64,000 nucleotides of DNA from Halorubrum sp. Hd13 (GTDB lineage Archaea > Halobacteriota > Halobacteria > Halobacteriales > Haloferacaceae): assembly GCF_002252755.1 (NCBI RefSeq), contig NZ_NHOY01000116.1, positions 1 to 64,000 on the forward strand, read 5' to 3'. Of this stretch, positions 42,378 to 50,404 are shown piece after piece. The notes beneath the pieces were generated by a model. That model was not told the DNA's origin. It did no database searches and was given only the letters and a program-made list of their open reading frames with translations. A program made the position numbers and the translations under genes. Within the stretch, counting starts at the first letter, position 1, and each line of letters begins with the position of its first letter.

Positions 42378-43056
42378 ACCAGTACCGGGTCCGATCGACG
42401 CTCTCCGCGAGCAGCGCCGCGGCGGCGACGTGGGCGTAGGCGCCCCACGCGAGCGCGAGGAGCGCCGCCGCGCTTCTCGCGGCCGTCGCCGCGAGCCCGG
42501 TCCACGCGACGACGACGAGGACGGTCCCGCCCACCCACGCGAGGAAGTACGAGCTCGAGGCCGTCCCGCGGAGGGCGTCCCGCCGGAGTCCGGCGCGGAG
42601 CCCCTCCCGCACGCTCGCGGCGGCCGCCGACGGGAAGAGGTACGCGCAGACGACCGTGACGAGCAGCGCGGCGGTCGCCAGCGTCGCGAGCGTCACGCCG
42701 CCCAGCGCGCCCGGGGCCGTCCCCCTCGCGACGACGTAGCTGACGGCGACGACGGTGACGACCGCGGGCGAGAGGTAGACGGCGCCGACGCCGAACAGGC
42801 GCCCGGCGAGCCGCGCCGTGGCGGCCGACGCGACGCGCGGGAACCCCTCGCCCGCGAGGACGCCGCCGACGAGGCCGAGAAACGCGGCGAGCGGGCCGGC
42901 GGCGAGCAGGAGGGGGGCCAGCAGCGCCCAGTCCGGCCAGAGCCCCGCCGCCGTTCGGAGCAGCGCGCCGGCGAGCAGCAGCGTCGCGAGGCACTTCGCC
43001 GTGCCGTTCCGCCGCGCCCGATCGGCGAACGGGTACCGGAGGGCTTCGAGGAACAT
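42376..43056 (-). CDS. polytopic membrane protein (DUF4013-like)
   Basis: A 226-residue protein with about five to six membrane helices. It begins MFLEALRYPFADRARRNG, which with the following LLAGALLR helix resembles DUF4013 proteins. A GTG lies one codon upstream; I chose the ATG. No catalytic motif is seen. Its stop lies inside the 32-bp repeat array. Function unknown. Confidence 0.78.
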   Translation of the reverse strand: MFLEALRYPFADRARRNGTAKCLATLLLAGALLRTAAGLWPDWALLAPLLLAAGPLAAFLGLVGGVLAGEGFPRVASAATARLAGRLFGVGAVYLSPAVVTVVAVSYVVARGTAPGALGGVTLATLATAALLVTVVCAYLFPSAAAASVREGLRAGLRRDALRGTASSSYFLAWVGGTVLVVVAWTGLAATAARSAAALLALAWGAYAHVAAAALLAESVDRTRYW

Positions 43057-43210
43057 CACTCGCCCTCCGGCCGCTCGACGGCGGCGCGTCTCCGTCGGTC
43101 GTCGCCGCCGCGTCCCGACCGCCCGGCCGTCGATATCGATGCGTCCGATCGCGTCGCCGCCGGCTCGCGATCCGATGTCGATCGCGCCCGCCGCGGGAGA
43201 CGCCGGTCGG

Positions 43211-43621
43211 TCACTCCCGGATCCGTTCGACCTCGCGCCGGACTCCCTCGCGGACCCGGTCGGCGACGTCGTCGCCGGCCCGGTCGACGGTCTCGGCGTC
43301 CTCGGTCTCCAGCAGGCGGTCGAGCTTCCGCTCGAACTCCCGCTCGTCGATCTCGCCGCGCGCGTAGCGCTCGCGGAGGGCGTCGAGAGCGGGGTCGGCG
43401 TCCGAGCCCTCGTCGCCGCCGTCTCGGTCGGGGAGGGGCCGCGTCAGCGTGTGGAGCACGGGGAGCGCGACGAACAGCCCGAAGAACCAGACCAGCGGGA
43501 GGCTCCACCAGAGCCCGGTGACGAACGGGGCGGCGACGCCGGCGCCCACGACGAGGAGCGCGAACACCCGTCGCCAGCGGTGGCGGAGGTTCCACGCGAT
43601 CCGTGCGGGGAGCCCGGTCAT
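43211..43621 (-). CDS. SHOCT-domain membrane protein
   Basis: A 136-residue protein. Two membrane helices (about 17-32 and 35-56) are followed by a cytoplasmic SHOCT motif: DPALDALRERYARGEIDEREFERKLDRLLE. SHOCT domains are oligomerisation modules of unknown detail. ATG 43621 is chosen because MTGLPARIAWNLRHRWRR fits an inside-positive N-terminus. The remaining tail is charged. Confidence 0.85.
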   Translation of the reverse strand: MTGLPARIAWNLRHRWRRVFALLVVGAGVAAPFVTGLWWSLPLVWFFGLFVALPVLHTLTRPLPDRDGGDEGSDADPALDALRERYARGEIDEREFERKLDRLLETEDAETVDRAGDDVADRVREGVRREVERIRE

Positions 43622-43716
43622 GATCGGGTCGACGACTGCGAGGGGGAAATCGGTTTCGTCGCGGGGCGGCGGCGCCCTCCGGGTCCGGTGCAGACGGGCC
43701 GCTCCCGCACCGGCCC

Positions 43717-44196
43717 TCATCCGCAGTCGAAGACGATCTGATCGCCCGGCTCGACGCCGTGGCGCTCGCTCCACCCGCGCGGCACTTCGAGGACGTACCG
43801 ACCGGTGCCGCGGTACCGCGTGAGCGGCGCCGACTCCGGCTCCGCCCCGTGGATCGTCGTGACCGTCCCGTTCGGGGCGACGAAGACGATGTCGAGCCCG
43901 AACGCCATCTCCCGCATCACGTAGGCGCGCTCGGCGGCGTCGTCGTGGACGAACAGCATCCCCTCGTCCTCTGCCAGTTCCTCGGTCGCGGAGAGCCCGA
44001 CGTACCGCTTCACGAACCCGTCGGCGACGCGGGCCTCCACCGTCGCGAGCGACTCGCCGGTCTCGCCGTCGACGGCCTCGACGGTCGTCGTCTCGTAGCC
44101 GGTGATCAGGAGGGCCGGGTTCGCCGCGGCGACGGCGACCGCGACGAGGACGATCAGCGCGAGGCCGGCGGCGACCCCGACGAGGCGGCGGTTCAC
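43717..44196 (-). CDS. DUF192 family exported protein
   Basis: A 159-residue protein. The N-terminal hydrophobic segment (LVGVAAGLALIVLVAVAVAAA) serves as a signal or anchor; the rest is the DUF192 beta fold (VEARVADGFVKRYVGLSATEELAEDEGMLFVHD, MREMAFGLDIVFV, YVLEVPRGWSERHGVEPGDQIVF). GTG 44196 gives MNRRLVGV and is the best start; an upstream Arg-rich extension in the same frame looks non-coding. Function unknown in the family. Confidence 0.87.
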   Translation of the reverse strand: MNRRLVGVAAGLALIVLVAVAVAAANPALLITGYETTTVEAVDGETGESLATVEARVADGFVKRYVGLSATEELAEDEGMLFVHDDAAERAYVMREMAFGLDIVFVAPNGTVTTIHGAEPESAPLTRYRGTGRYVLEVPRGWSERHGVEPGDQIVFDCG

Positions 44197-44257
44197 GGTG
44201 GACCGTCGCGTCGGAGAAAGAAACCGTTTTCCGCTCCGGACGGGTTGCAACCCGTGA

Positions 44258-44331
44258 GGGCTCGTGGTCTAGCTGGTTATGACGCGGCCTTTACAAGGCT
44301 GAGATCGGCGGTTCGAACCCGCCCGAGCCCA
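44258..44331 (+). tRNA. tRNA-Val (anticodon UAC)
   Basis: A full cloverleaf can be drawn: acceptor GGGCTCG pairs with CGAGCCC, the anticodon stem CGGCC pairs with GGCTG (one G-T) around loop TTTACAA, and the T arm GGCGG-TTCGAAC-CCGCC is complete; discriminator base A. The anticodon TAC reads GTA valine codons. CCA is not encoded. No intron. The D arm has one mismatch. A near-copy of the 3' end lies 134 bp downstream. Confidence 0.95.
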
Positions 44332-44333
44332 CT
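44310..44333 (+). repeat. tRNA-Val 3' end, first copy of a 24-bp direct repeat
   Basis: The last 22 bases of the tRNA plus two flanking bases are repeated at 44444-44467 with 22 of 24 identities. Such repeats of tRNA 3' ends commonly mark integration sites of archaeal mobile elements. Confidence 0.75.
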
Positions 44334-44443
44334 ACCGGCGCCGCGAACACCACGTGAGCGGCGCCGCTATGACTGTCCGAGGGCGTGGTTCGAATCAGAG
44401 AGCGGGAGGTGAGCGAGCGTAGCGAGCGAACGGGAGCGACACT

Positions 44444-44467
44444 GGTTCGAACCCGCCCGGGCCCGCT
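44444..44467 (+). repeat. tRNA-Val 3' end, second copy (possible att remnant)
   Basis: This copy has A-to-G changes at two positions relative to the tRNA and is not part of a tRNA gene. Only ~110 bp separates the copies, with no integrase, so if these are att sites the element is almost completely lost. The intervening DNA holds another T-arm-like GGTTCGAATC and the motif GAGCGAGCGTAGCGAGCGAA. Confidence 0.6.
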
Positions 44468-44535
44468 GTCGCTGTCGCGAGCACCCCCGCGACCGACGGC
44501 GACACACGACTCGACCGAGCCGTCCCGACTCGCGG

Positions 44536-45465
44536 TCAGGACAGGTGACAGAAGTACCAGTCGCCGTCGTACCGGACCAGCGGCGCGGCCTCGTCGCCGC
44601 CGGTCGAGAGCCGGTCTCGGAGGGCGCCGAACGGCTCCGAGTACGGCTCGCACTCGGCGTACGTCCCGTCGATGGCCCGGTCCACGACGTCTCGCTGGTC
44701 GGCCGAGAGAGAGTCGAGGACGACGCCGCGCCGCTCGCCGACGTGTGCCCTGAACTCGTCCGGCGACGTCGCGACGCGTTCGGTTCGGACGGTCGCGCTC
44801 GCGATCTCGACGGGCCGCCGCTCCTCGAAGATCACCCGAATCGGGACCCCGTCCCACTCCAGATAGCGCGCGTCCGCTTCGGGGACGAACGCCGACCGGT
44901 CTCGCGCGTCAGCGTCTTCGTACGCGAACACGACCGAGAACGACGTGTAGTGCGGCGCGTGGAGGAGTCCCGGATTCCCGATCGCGCCGCGGAGCGACTC
45001 GCGGTCGTGAGCGGGCACCTCCGCGACCGAGCGGACCGGCCCGCCCCCGGGGAGCGCGGAGTCGTCGACGTCGATTTCGACCGCGTACTCGTACCCGGTC
45101 GTCTGCATCCGGTCGTGCTCCGTCACCCGAAGCCGGTAGTAGTCCGGTCCGGGACCCGCGACGACGAACTCCGTCCGCGGGTCGGGGCGGTAGTACCCGC
45201 GGGCCGTCGCTTCGCCGGTCTCGGTTTCCAGCGCGTCCGCGACGGGGACCCGCGTCGCGTGCGGTAGCATGTCGAGCGGCCTACTGAACTCGTTCGAGAC
45301 GCCGGTCGCGGTCGCGTCGTCCAGATCGAGGGTCCCCTCGTTCGAGCCCGGACAGCGGTCCGACCGCGAGATCGGCGAGAGACACCCCGAGAGGGAGGCG
45401 GCGCCGACGCCGCCGATCGCCCGCAGCGCTCGTCGCCGAGTGATATCCGTTGGAGGGCGGTTCAC
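44536..45465 (-). CDS. Tat lipoprotein of unknown function
   Basis: A 309-residue exported lipoprotein. The signal is TRRRALRAIGGVGAASLSGC: twin arginines and lipobox LSGC. The mature part is beta-rich with no domain recognised; notable stretches are GYYRPDPRTEFVVAGPGPDYYRLRVTEHDRM and VRYDGDWYFCHLS at the end. GTG 45465 is chosen because it begins the Tat signal and a TATA box sits 28 bp upstream. The divergent neighbour is a CNNM protein. Function unknown. Confidence 0.83.
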   Translation of the reverse strand: MNRPPTDITRRRALRAIGGVGAASLSGCLSPISRSDRCPGSNEGTLDLDDATATGVSNEFSRPLDMLPHATRVPVADALETETGEATARGYYRPDPRTEFVVAGPGPDYYRLRVTEHDRMQTTGYEYAVEIDVDDSALPGGGPVRSVAEVPAHDRESLRGAIGNPGLLHAPHYTSFSVVFAYEDADARDRSAFVPEADARYLEWDGVPIRVIFEERRPVEIASATVRTERVATSPDEFRAHVGERRGVVLDSLSADQRDVVDRAIDGTYAECEPYSEPFGALRDRLSTGGDEAAPLVRYDGDWYFCHLS

Positions 45466-45488
45466 AGCGGGAGATCGGTCGCTCCGGT

Positions 45489-45497
45489 GATATATCC
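45489..45497 (-). promoter_or_regulatory. TATA box for the lipoprotein gene
   Basis: GGATATATC on the minus strand is centred about 28 bp upstream of GTG 45465, supporting that start and a leaderless mRNA. Confidence 0.65.
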
Positions 45498-45618
45498 GCG
45501 GGTGTCGCTTCCGCCCCGTCGCACGCGACGGACGACCGATCCCCACTGCGGGGGTCTCCGCTCCGACCGCACGGGGATCGTGGCCATCTATTTGAGCCCC
45601 ACGCGACCACCCTTCCGT

Positions 45619-46701
45619 ATGAACGGCATCGAGGTCGCCGTCCGCCTGACGGCCGGGGCCCTGCTCATTCTGGCGAACGGGTTCTTCGTCGCGATCGAGT
45701 TCGCCCTGACCCGCGTCCGCCAGTTCTCGGAGTCGGAGTTCGACGCGCCCGGGCTCCGGCGGGCGTGGGAGATGACGCAGGACCTGGAGATCTACCTCAC
45801 GAGCTGTCAGGTGGGGATCTCGGCGACGAGCATCGCGGTCGGGATCATCGCGGAGCCGGCGCTCCGCGAGCTCCTCGATCCGCTGTTCGAGAACACGGCG
45901 CTCGCGTCGGTCGGCGCCGGCGCGCTCGTCGCCTTCATCATCATCAACCTGCTCCACCTCACGCACGGCGAGCAGACGCCCACCTACCTCGGCGTCGAGC
46001 GCACGAAGTTCGTCGCCCGGTACGGCGCGACGCCGCTCTACTGGTTCGCGAAGCTGCTGTACCCGGTCATCGTCATCGGCGACGGGGTCGCCAAGTGGAC
46101 GCTTCGCCGCTTCGGCGTCGAGATGACGGGGGCGTGGCTCGAGACGGAGACCGACCGGGTCGAGTCGCGAGCGGACCTTCGCAACCGGCTCGGCTCGCTC
46201 CTCTCCCGAAGCGACCTCACCGTCGAGCGACGCGAGGAAGTCCTCAACGCCCTCACGATCGGCGAGATAACGGTCGACAAGGTCATGACGCCCCGCGAGG
46301 AGGTCGTCTTCCTCTCGACGACGGCGAGCGCGGCGGAGAACATCGACTGGATCGGCGGCAGCCCGCACACGCGGTTCCCGCTGGTCGACGACGACATCGC
46401 CGACCCGGACGACTTCCTCGGGATCGTCTACGTCCCGTCCGTCGTCGAGCGGGTCGACGCGCTCCGCGACGGCGCGGCCGCGTTCGAAGACCTGGCCGCC
46501 CCGCCGATGACGCTCGGGCCCGAGGTGCACATCAGCGACGCCGTCGACCGGTTTCAGGACGCCAAACAGGAGCTCGCGCTCGTCGTCGACGACGGGCGCG
46601 TCCTCGGACTGGTCACGGCGACGGACGCGCTGGAGGCGGTCGTCGGCGAGATCGAAGACCCCCTCGACGTCGCGCTCGACGGCCGGCCGCAGTCGGCGTG
46701 A
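45619..46701 (+). CDS. CNNM-domain/CBS-domain transport protein
   Basis: A 360-residue membrane protein. The CNNM (DUF21) domain with about four helices covers residues ~1-170 (LLILANGFFVAIEFALTRVRQ, LTSCQVGISATSIAVGIIAEP, HGEQTPTYLG). A CBS pair follows (about 200-345): IGEITVDKVMTPREEVVFLS and VHISDAVDRFQDAKQELALVVDDGRVLGLVTATDALEAVVGEI. The C-terminal CorC domain seen in many relatives is absent. CNNM proteins export Mg2+ or related ions in known cases. TATA-like ATCTATTTG lies ~28 bp before the ATG. Confidence 0.9.
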   Translation: MNGIEVAVRLTAGALLILANGFFVAIEFALTRVRQFSESEFDAPGLRRAWEMTQDLEIYLTSCQVGISATSIAVGIIAEPALRELLDPLFENTALASVGAGALVAFIIINLLHLTHGEQTPTYLGVERTKFVARYGATPLYWFAKLLYPVIVIGDGVAKWTLRRFGVEMTGAWLETETDRVESRADLRNRLGSLLSRSDLTVERREEVLNALTIGEITVDKVMTPREEVVFLSTTASAAENIDWIGGSPHTRFPLVDDDIADPDDFLGIVYVPSVVERVDALRDGAAAFEDLAAPPMTLGPEVHISDAVDRFQDAKQELALVVDDGRVLGLVTATDALEAVVGEIEDPLDVALDGRPQSA

Positions 46702-46750
46702 GACTCCGCTCGGCCGGCGACGACGCGACGCCGCGTTCGACCGACCCCCC

Positions 46751-47560
46751 TCACCGCGCGGTCCAGCCGCCGTCGGCGGCGAGCGTCTCGCCGGTGAGGA
46801 AGCTCGCCGCGTCGCTGGCGAGGAAGACGACGGGCCCGGCGACCTCCATCGGGTCTGCGAACCGGTCCATCGGGGTCCGGTCGAGGATCGAGTCCCGGAG
46901 CCGCTCGTTCTCCCGGAGCGGCTCGGTGAGGTCGGTCGCGACGTAGCCCGGCGCGACCGCGTTCACCCGGACGTCCGGCGCCCAGTCGATCGCCGCGCTC
47001 TTCGTGAGCCCGACGAGCCCGTGTTTTGAGGCGACGTACGGGTGTTGCCGCGGCAGGCCGACCTCGCCCGCGACGCTGGCGACGTTGACGACGCACCCCT
47101 CGGCCTCTCTCAGGTGCGGGCCGGCCGCCCGGAGCGTCCGGAACGCGCCCCGCAGGTTCACGTCGAGCACGTCGTCGACCGCGGCGGCGTCGACGTCGGC
47201 GGGATCGCCGAGCGCGCCGTCGGGGTTGAACCCCGCGTTGTTGACGAGCACGTCCAGCGAGCCGTACGCGTCGACCGTCTCCCCGACGAGCGCGTCGACA
47301 TCGGCGTCGTCCGTCACGTCCGCCGCGATCCCGCGCGCCTCGACGCCGAGATTGCGGGCCTCGTCGGCGACCGCCTCGACCTCGCGCTCGGTCCGCGCCG
47401 CGGGGACGACCGTCGCTCCCGCGGCGGCCAGCCCGAGCGCGATCGCCCGCCCGATCCCGCGGCCGCCGCCCGTGACGACGGCGACCTTCCCGGAGAGGTC
47501 CGGGAGCGCGTCGACCGGGGGACGGAACGGTTCCCCCGCCTCCGCGTGGCCGTCGGACAT
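46751..47560 (-). CDS. short-chain dehydrogenase/reductase
   Basis: A 269-residue classical SDR. The cofactor motif TGGGRGIG is at 30-37, NNAG at 107-110, and the catalytic Ser162, Tyr175 and Lys179 are in place (YVASK). The C-terminal PMDRFADPMEVAGPVVFLASDAASFLTGETLAADGGW end is typical of FabG-like enzymes. Substrate unknown. It follows a haloacid-dehalogenase gene by 6 bp on the same strand, so they form an operon. Confidence 0.92.
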   Translation of the reverse strand: MSDGHAEAGEPFRPPVDALPDLSGKVAVVTGGGRGIGRAIALGLAAAGATVVPAARTEREVEAVADEARNLGVEARGIAADVTDDADVDALVGETVDAYGSLDVLVNNAGFNPDGALGDPADVDAAAVDDVLDVNLRGAFRTLRAAGPHLREAEGCVVNVASVAGEVGLPRQHPYVASKHGLVGLTKSAAIDWAPDVRVNAVAPGYVATDLTEPLRENERLRDSILDRTPMDRFADPMEVAGPVVFLASDAASFLTGETLAADGGWTAR

Positions 47561-47566
47561 CGCGGC

Positions 47567-48250
47567 TCAGACCCCCAGCGCGTCCGCCAGTTCGTGGATC
47601 GACTCGACCGTGTCGTCGGGCTCCCCGTCGAACGGCTCCCAAGGGGTCCCCTTCCGGTCGAGGCGAACCGCCTGCATCCCCGCGTTGGCGGCGCCCATCA
47701 CGTCGAACCAGCCCGCGGTGACGTGGACGATCTCGTCGATCGGCGTCCCGGTCCGGGCGGCCCCGTGGCGGTACAACTCCGCGGCCGGCTTGAACGTCTC
47801 CACCTCGTCGGCGCTTATGGCGTCCGCCACGAGGTCCTCGATCCCGGCGTGTTCGACCATCGACTCCAGCATCGCCGGGTTCCCGTTCGAGAGCACGTAC
47901 GGCTCGTACCCCCCGTCGCGCAGGCGCTCGATCCCCGACCGAACGTCGTCGAAAACCTCCAACTCGTGGTACACCGCGAGGATCTCGTCGCGCTCGGCGG
48001 CCGGGAGGTCGACGCCGTGCGCCTCTAGGGCGTACGTCAGCGCGTCCCGGTTCATCTCGTAGAACGGCTGGTAAGCGTCGACCGCGTTCGCGACGAACGT
48101 GTACGCCAGCGAGCGAGACCGCCAGAGCCGCGACACGGGCTCGGGGTCGGCGACGCGCTCGGCCAGCGCGGCCTCGGCGGCCTCCACGTCGACGAGCGTG
48201 CTGTACGAGTCGAAGGTCACGGTCCGGACGCGGTCTGGGTCGAACGTCAT
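47567..48250 (-). CDS. haloacid dehalogenase type II family hydrolase
   Basis: A 227-residue HAD enzyme. The nucleophile is Asp14 in VTFDSYSTLVD; motif II Ser/Asn is in VLSNGNPAML, motif III Lys in VETFKPAAELY, and the acidic loop near VTAGWFDVMGAANAGM. This is the L-2-haloacid dehalogenase subfamily, which may act on halogenated acids or as a phosphatase. It is upstream of, and 6 bp from, the SDR gene, which suggests a shared catabolic step. Actual substrate unknown. Confidence 0.9.
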   Translation of the reverse strand: MTFDPDRVRTVTFDSYSTLVDVEAAEAALAERVADPEPVSRLWRSRSLAYTFVANAVDAYQPFYEMNRDALTYALEAHGVDLPAAERDEILAVYHELEVFDDVRSGIERLRDGGYEPYVLSNGNPAMLESMVEHAGIEDLVADAISADEVETFKPAAELYRHGAARTGTPIDEIVHVTAGWFDVMGAANAGMQAVRLDRKGTPWEPFDGEPDDTVESIHELADALGV

Positions 48251-48449
48251 TCGCGTCGGCCTACGGTCGCTCGCGTCATTACTCCCGGTGGTCGACGCGC
48301 TCGGCGTCGTCCCGTCCGTGACCTGGCTCGCGGGGCGGCGACGCGACGGGTACCGCTTCGACTATCGAACGAACCGGTCTTCCGGGACTGAAACGCACTG
48401 ATTCGAGGGCCTCGATGACCGCTCGAAGACGAACCGGAGGCGGCGGTCG

Positions 48450-49019
48450 TCAAAGCTCGTCGGGGTTCGACTCCGTCCGCCGGTAACGGTTCACGCGGCG
48501 GTAGCCGGCGACCGTTCCGTCGTCGGTGAACTCGATCTCGTACCGGCCGAGGATGTCTTGCGTGTCCGGAACGGACTTCCGTTCGATCGTCTCGACGACC
48601 GCGACCCATCCCTCGCCGCTGTTCGTGACCTCGATGATGCCGTCGAGGTCGCGTCCGGTGAGATCCGGGGCCACGTCGATCGCTTTGTTCCGGACCGTCA
48701 TGAGCCCCGCCGTCTCCGGCGACGCCTCGTCGTCCGCGACGCCGGTCTCCCCCGGCTCGTCGTGCGATCGGTTCTCCGGCTCGTCGCCGCTCGTTTCGTC
48801 GGACACCGTCCCTTCGTCTTCAGGCGCATCGCCGACGAGCGAAACGAGTTCCGACGCGGTCGCCGCGCCGACGCCGCCGACGTCGTACAGGTCGCTCCGC
48901 TCTGCGCCGTGGAGGTCGGCGACCGTCTCGATTCCCTCGTCCCGGAGCTTCTCGGCCGTCTCCGGTCCGACCCCGTCGATCGACTCGACGTCTGCCGACC
49001 CGTCGGTGTCCGGTGTCAC
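48450..49019 (-). CDS. gvpO: gas vesicle protein GvpO fused to an N-terminal helix-hairpin-helix domain
   Basis: A 189-residue protein. Residues ~8-62 form a helix-hairpin-helix region (IDGVGPETAEKLRDEGIETVADL and DVGGVGAATASELVSLVG). An acidic linker (about 63-105) follows. The C-terminal ~80 residues match GvpO: LMTVRNKAIDVAPDLTGRDLDGIIEVTNSGEGWVAVVETIERKSVPDTQDILGRYEIEFTDDGTVAGYRRVNRY. GvpO is essential for gas vesicle formation in haloarchaea, but the classic proteins lack the HhH part. The start is GTG 49019, 43 bp after gvpA on the same strand. Confidence 0.88.
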   Translation of the reverse strand: MTPDTDGSADVESIDGVGPETAEKLRDEGIETVADLHGAERSDLYDVGGVGAATASELVSLVGDAPEDEGTVSDETSGDEPENRSHDEPGETGVADDEASPETAGLMTVRNKAIDVAPDLTGRDLDGIIEVTNSGEGWVAVVETIERKSVPDTQDILGRYEIEFTDDGTVAGYRRVNRYRRTESNPDEL

Positions 49020-49062
49020 GAGCGGAACCCTCGGTCGAGCACGTGTTCAGCGGCCACCACTT

Positions 49063-49374
49063 CTAGGAGGCGTCGACGCCGGCTCGACGCTTCTCCATCG
49101 CCTGCTCGTGTTCCCGGGCGGAGGTCGTTTCGATCTCGAGGTCGCGGATGTCGTCCAAGTCGCCCGTCTGGGTGGCCTGCTCTATCTTCGACATCTCCGA
49201 GGCGTACGTCAGGAACGTGTCGATCGACGCGGCGACGACGCGCGCTTCGATCGTCAGGATCTCGATACCGACGACCGAGATCCGCGCCCAGACGTCGATG
49301 ACGATTCCCTTATCCAGGATGCGGTCGAGAACCTCCGCGAGACTCGATGAGTCGGGTGATGCTGAGGCGGGCAT
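49063..49374 (-). CDS. gvpA: gas vesicle structural protein GvpA
   Basis: A 103-residue main shell protein. The core [44 protein letters not shown] is nearly identical to known haloarchaeal GvpA. Classic GvpA is ~76 residues; this one has a short N-terminal extra ([11 protein letters not shown]) and a C-terminal extension of about 25 residues ([23 protein letters not shown]...). It assembles into the rib wall of the gas vesicle. It is divergent from gvpF with its own TATA box and is followed by gvpO. Confidence 0.95.
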   Translation of the reverse strand: MPASASPDSSSLAEVLDRILDKGIVIDVWARISVVGIEILTIEARVVAASIDTFLTYASEMSKIEQATQTGDLDDIRDLEIETTSAREHEQAMEKRRAGVDAS

Positions 49375-49398
49375 TGCAACTCCGGTCCCCCGCTTTGT

Positions 49399-49407
49399 TA
49401 TTTATTA
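49399..49407 (-). promoter_or_regulatory. TATA box of gvpA
   Basis: Minus-strand AATAAATAA is centred ~28 bp before the gvpA ATG at 49374. No gvpE or gvpD regulator gene is present in the window, so the promoter may respond to other regulators. Confidence 0.6.
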
Positions 49408-49475
49408 TGCGGCTGCTAGCCGATCTCGGTCGAAATAAATCCCGTCTTACTCGCCGCCGTTCGTTTCAATGGAGG

Positions 49476-49486
49476 TAATAAATATT
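49476..49486 (+). promoter_or_regulatory. TATA box of the gvpF-M operon
   Basis: TAATAAATATT lies ~44 bp before ATG 49525, giving a leader of about 15-20 nt. Both gvp operons are thus driven from one 150-bp A+T-rich divergent region. Confidence 0.55.
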
Positions 49487-49524
49487 GATTCGGGGGAGCG
49501 AGCCTGTGTTAACATCGCACTCTG

Positions 49525-50151
49525 ATGAACGGAAATCACATCTACACCTACGGCGTCGTCGACGACGAGGAGTTCGAACTGGACGTCACCGGCGTCGACG
49601 GCGGGACGCCGATTCGGACGGTCCGGTACCGGACGCTCTCGGCCGTCGTCAGCGACATCGACACGCTCGACCCCGAGCGGTCGGACGAGAACGTCCGCGC
49701 GCACGACGAGGTGCTCCGGGAAGTCATGGCGTTCGGCGACGGCCGCACCGCCGTCCCGATGCGGTTCGGGATGGTCTTCAAGAGCGGACGGGCGCTCAAG
49801 AACGTCCTCCGGAGCGGCCGCCGGGCCTTCCGGAAGGCGTTGCTCGACGTCGACGGGACCGTCGAGCTCGGCGTCAAGGTCGTCGTCGACGAGGGCGAGG
49901 TCGTCGAGGAGGCGGCCCTGCAGAACATCGCCGACCGCCTCGCGGCCGCCGCCGAGCGCGACGTCGAGAACGACCTCTTCAGCGACCGCCTCGCGCTGAA
50001 TCGGGCGTATCTCGTCGCCTCCGACAACCGCGAGGCGTTCTCGGAGACCGTCCAGGCCGTTCGGGACGATCACGACGGCGTGACCGTCCGGTACAGCGGT
50101 CCGTGGGCACCGTACAACTTCGTCGACATCGAGGTCGGGGCGGCGCAGTGA
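49525..50151 (+). CDS. gvpF: gas vesicle protein GvpF (GvpF/GvpL family)
   Basis: A 208-residue assembly protein. It starts MNGNHIYTYGVVDDEEFELDVTGVDG and ends in the family signature VRYSGPWAPYNFVDIEV; PMRFGMVFKS is also conserved. GvpF binds GvpA and is needed for assembly. It is the first gene of the rightward gvp operon; gvpG begins 1 bp after the stop. A longer GvpF/L paralogue, GvpL, is at 52100. Confidence 0.94.
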   Translation: MNGNHIYTYGVVDDEEFELDVTGVDGGTPIRTVRYRTLSAVVSDIDTLDPERSDENVRAHDEVLREVMAFGDGRTAVPMRFGMVFKSGRALKNVLRSGRRAFRKALLDVDGTVELGVKVVVDEGEVVEEAALQNIADRLAAAAERDVENDLFSDRLALNRAYLVASDNREAFSETVQAVRDDHDGVTVRYSGPWAPYNFVDIEVGAAQ

Positions 50152-50152
50152 G

Positions 50153-50404
50153 ATGTTTCTCGTCGACGACCTCCTCTTCAGGCCGTTCGTCTCGCTGCTT
50201 AACACCCTTCACTCGATGGCGATCGAGGAGCTACACGACGTCGATTCGATCCGCGACGAGCTCAAGGAGAACCGCCTGCTCCACGAGCTCGGCGAGCGCT
50301 CCGAGGCGGAGTACCGAGAGCGACGGGCCGAGCTGGAGGAGCGACTGGCGGTGGCCGAGGCCGCACACGAAAACCTCCAGGGGAGGGTCGAGGTGAAACG
50401 ATGA
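50153..50404 (+). CDS. gvpG: gas vesicle protein GvpG
   Basis: An 83-residue helical protein typical of GvpG: MFLVDDLLFRPFVSLLNTLHSMAIEELHDVDSIRDELKENRLLHELGERSEAEYRERRAELEE. The hydrophobic N-terminal ~22 residues are followed by charged coiled-coil helices. It is essential for vesicle formation in haloarchaea. It begins 1 bp after gvpF and overlaps the next gene by 4 nt. Confidence 0.93.
   Translation: MFLVDDLLFRPFVSLLNTLHSMAIEELHDVDSIRDELKENRLLHELGERSEAEYRERRAELEERLAVAEAAHENLQGRVEVKR

Noticed and set aside
43056-43595. Arg/Pro-rich frame between the DUF4013-like and SHOCT genes
   Set aside because: It is mostly antiphase to the SHOCT gene on the same strand and has no recognisable content; the remaining 150 bp holds no gene.
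44370-44470. A second tRNA gene
   Set aside because: Only T-arm and acceptor 3' half-like sequence is present; no 5' half or anticodon arm can be folded.
48251-48449. Possible missing gvp gene between gvpO and the dehalogenase gene
   Set aside because: The 199-bp gap contains no frame resembling GvpC, GvpN or any other Gvp protein.
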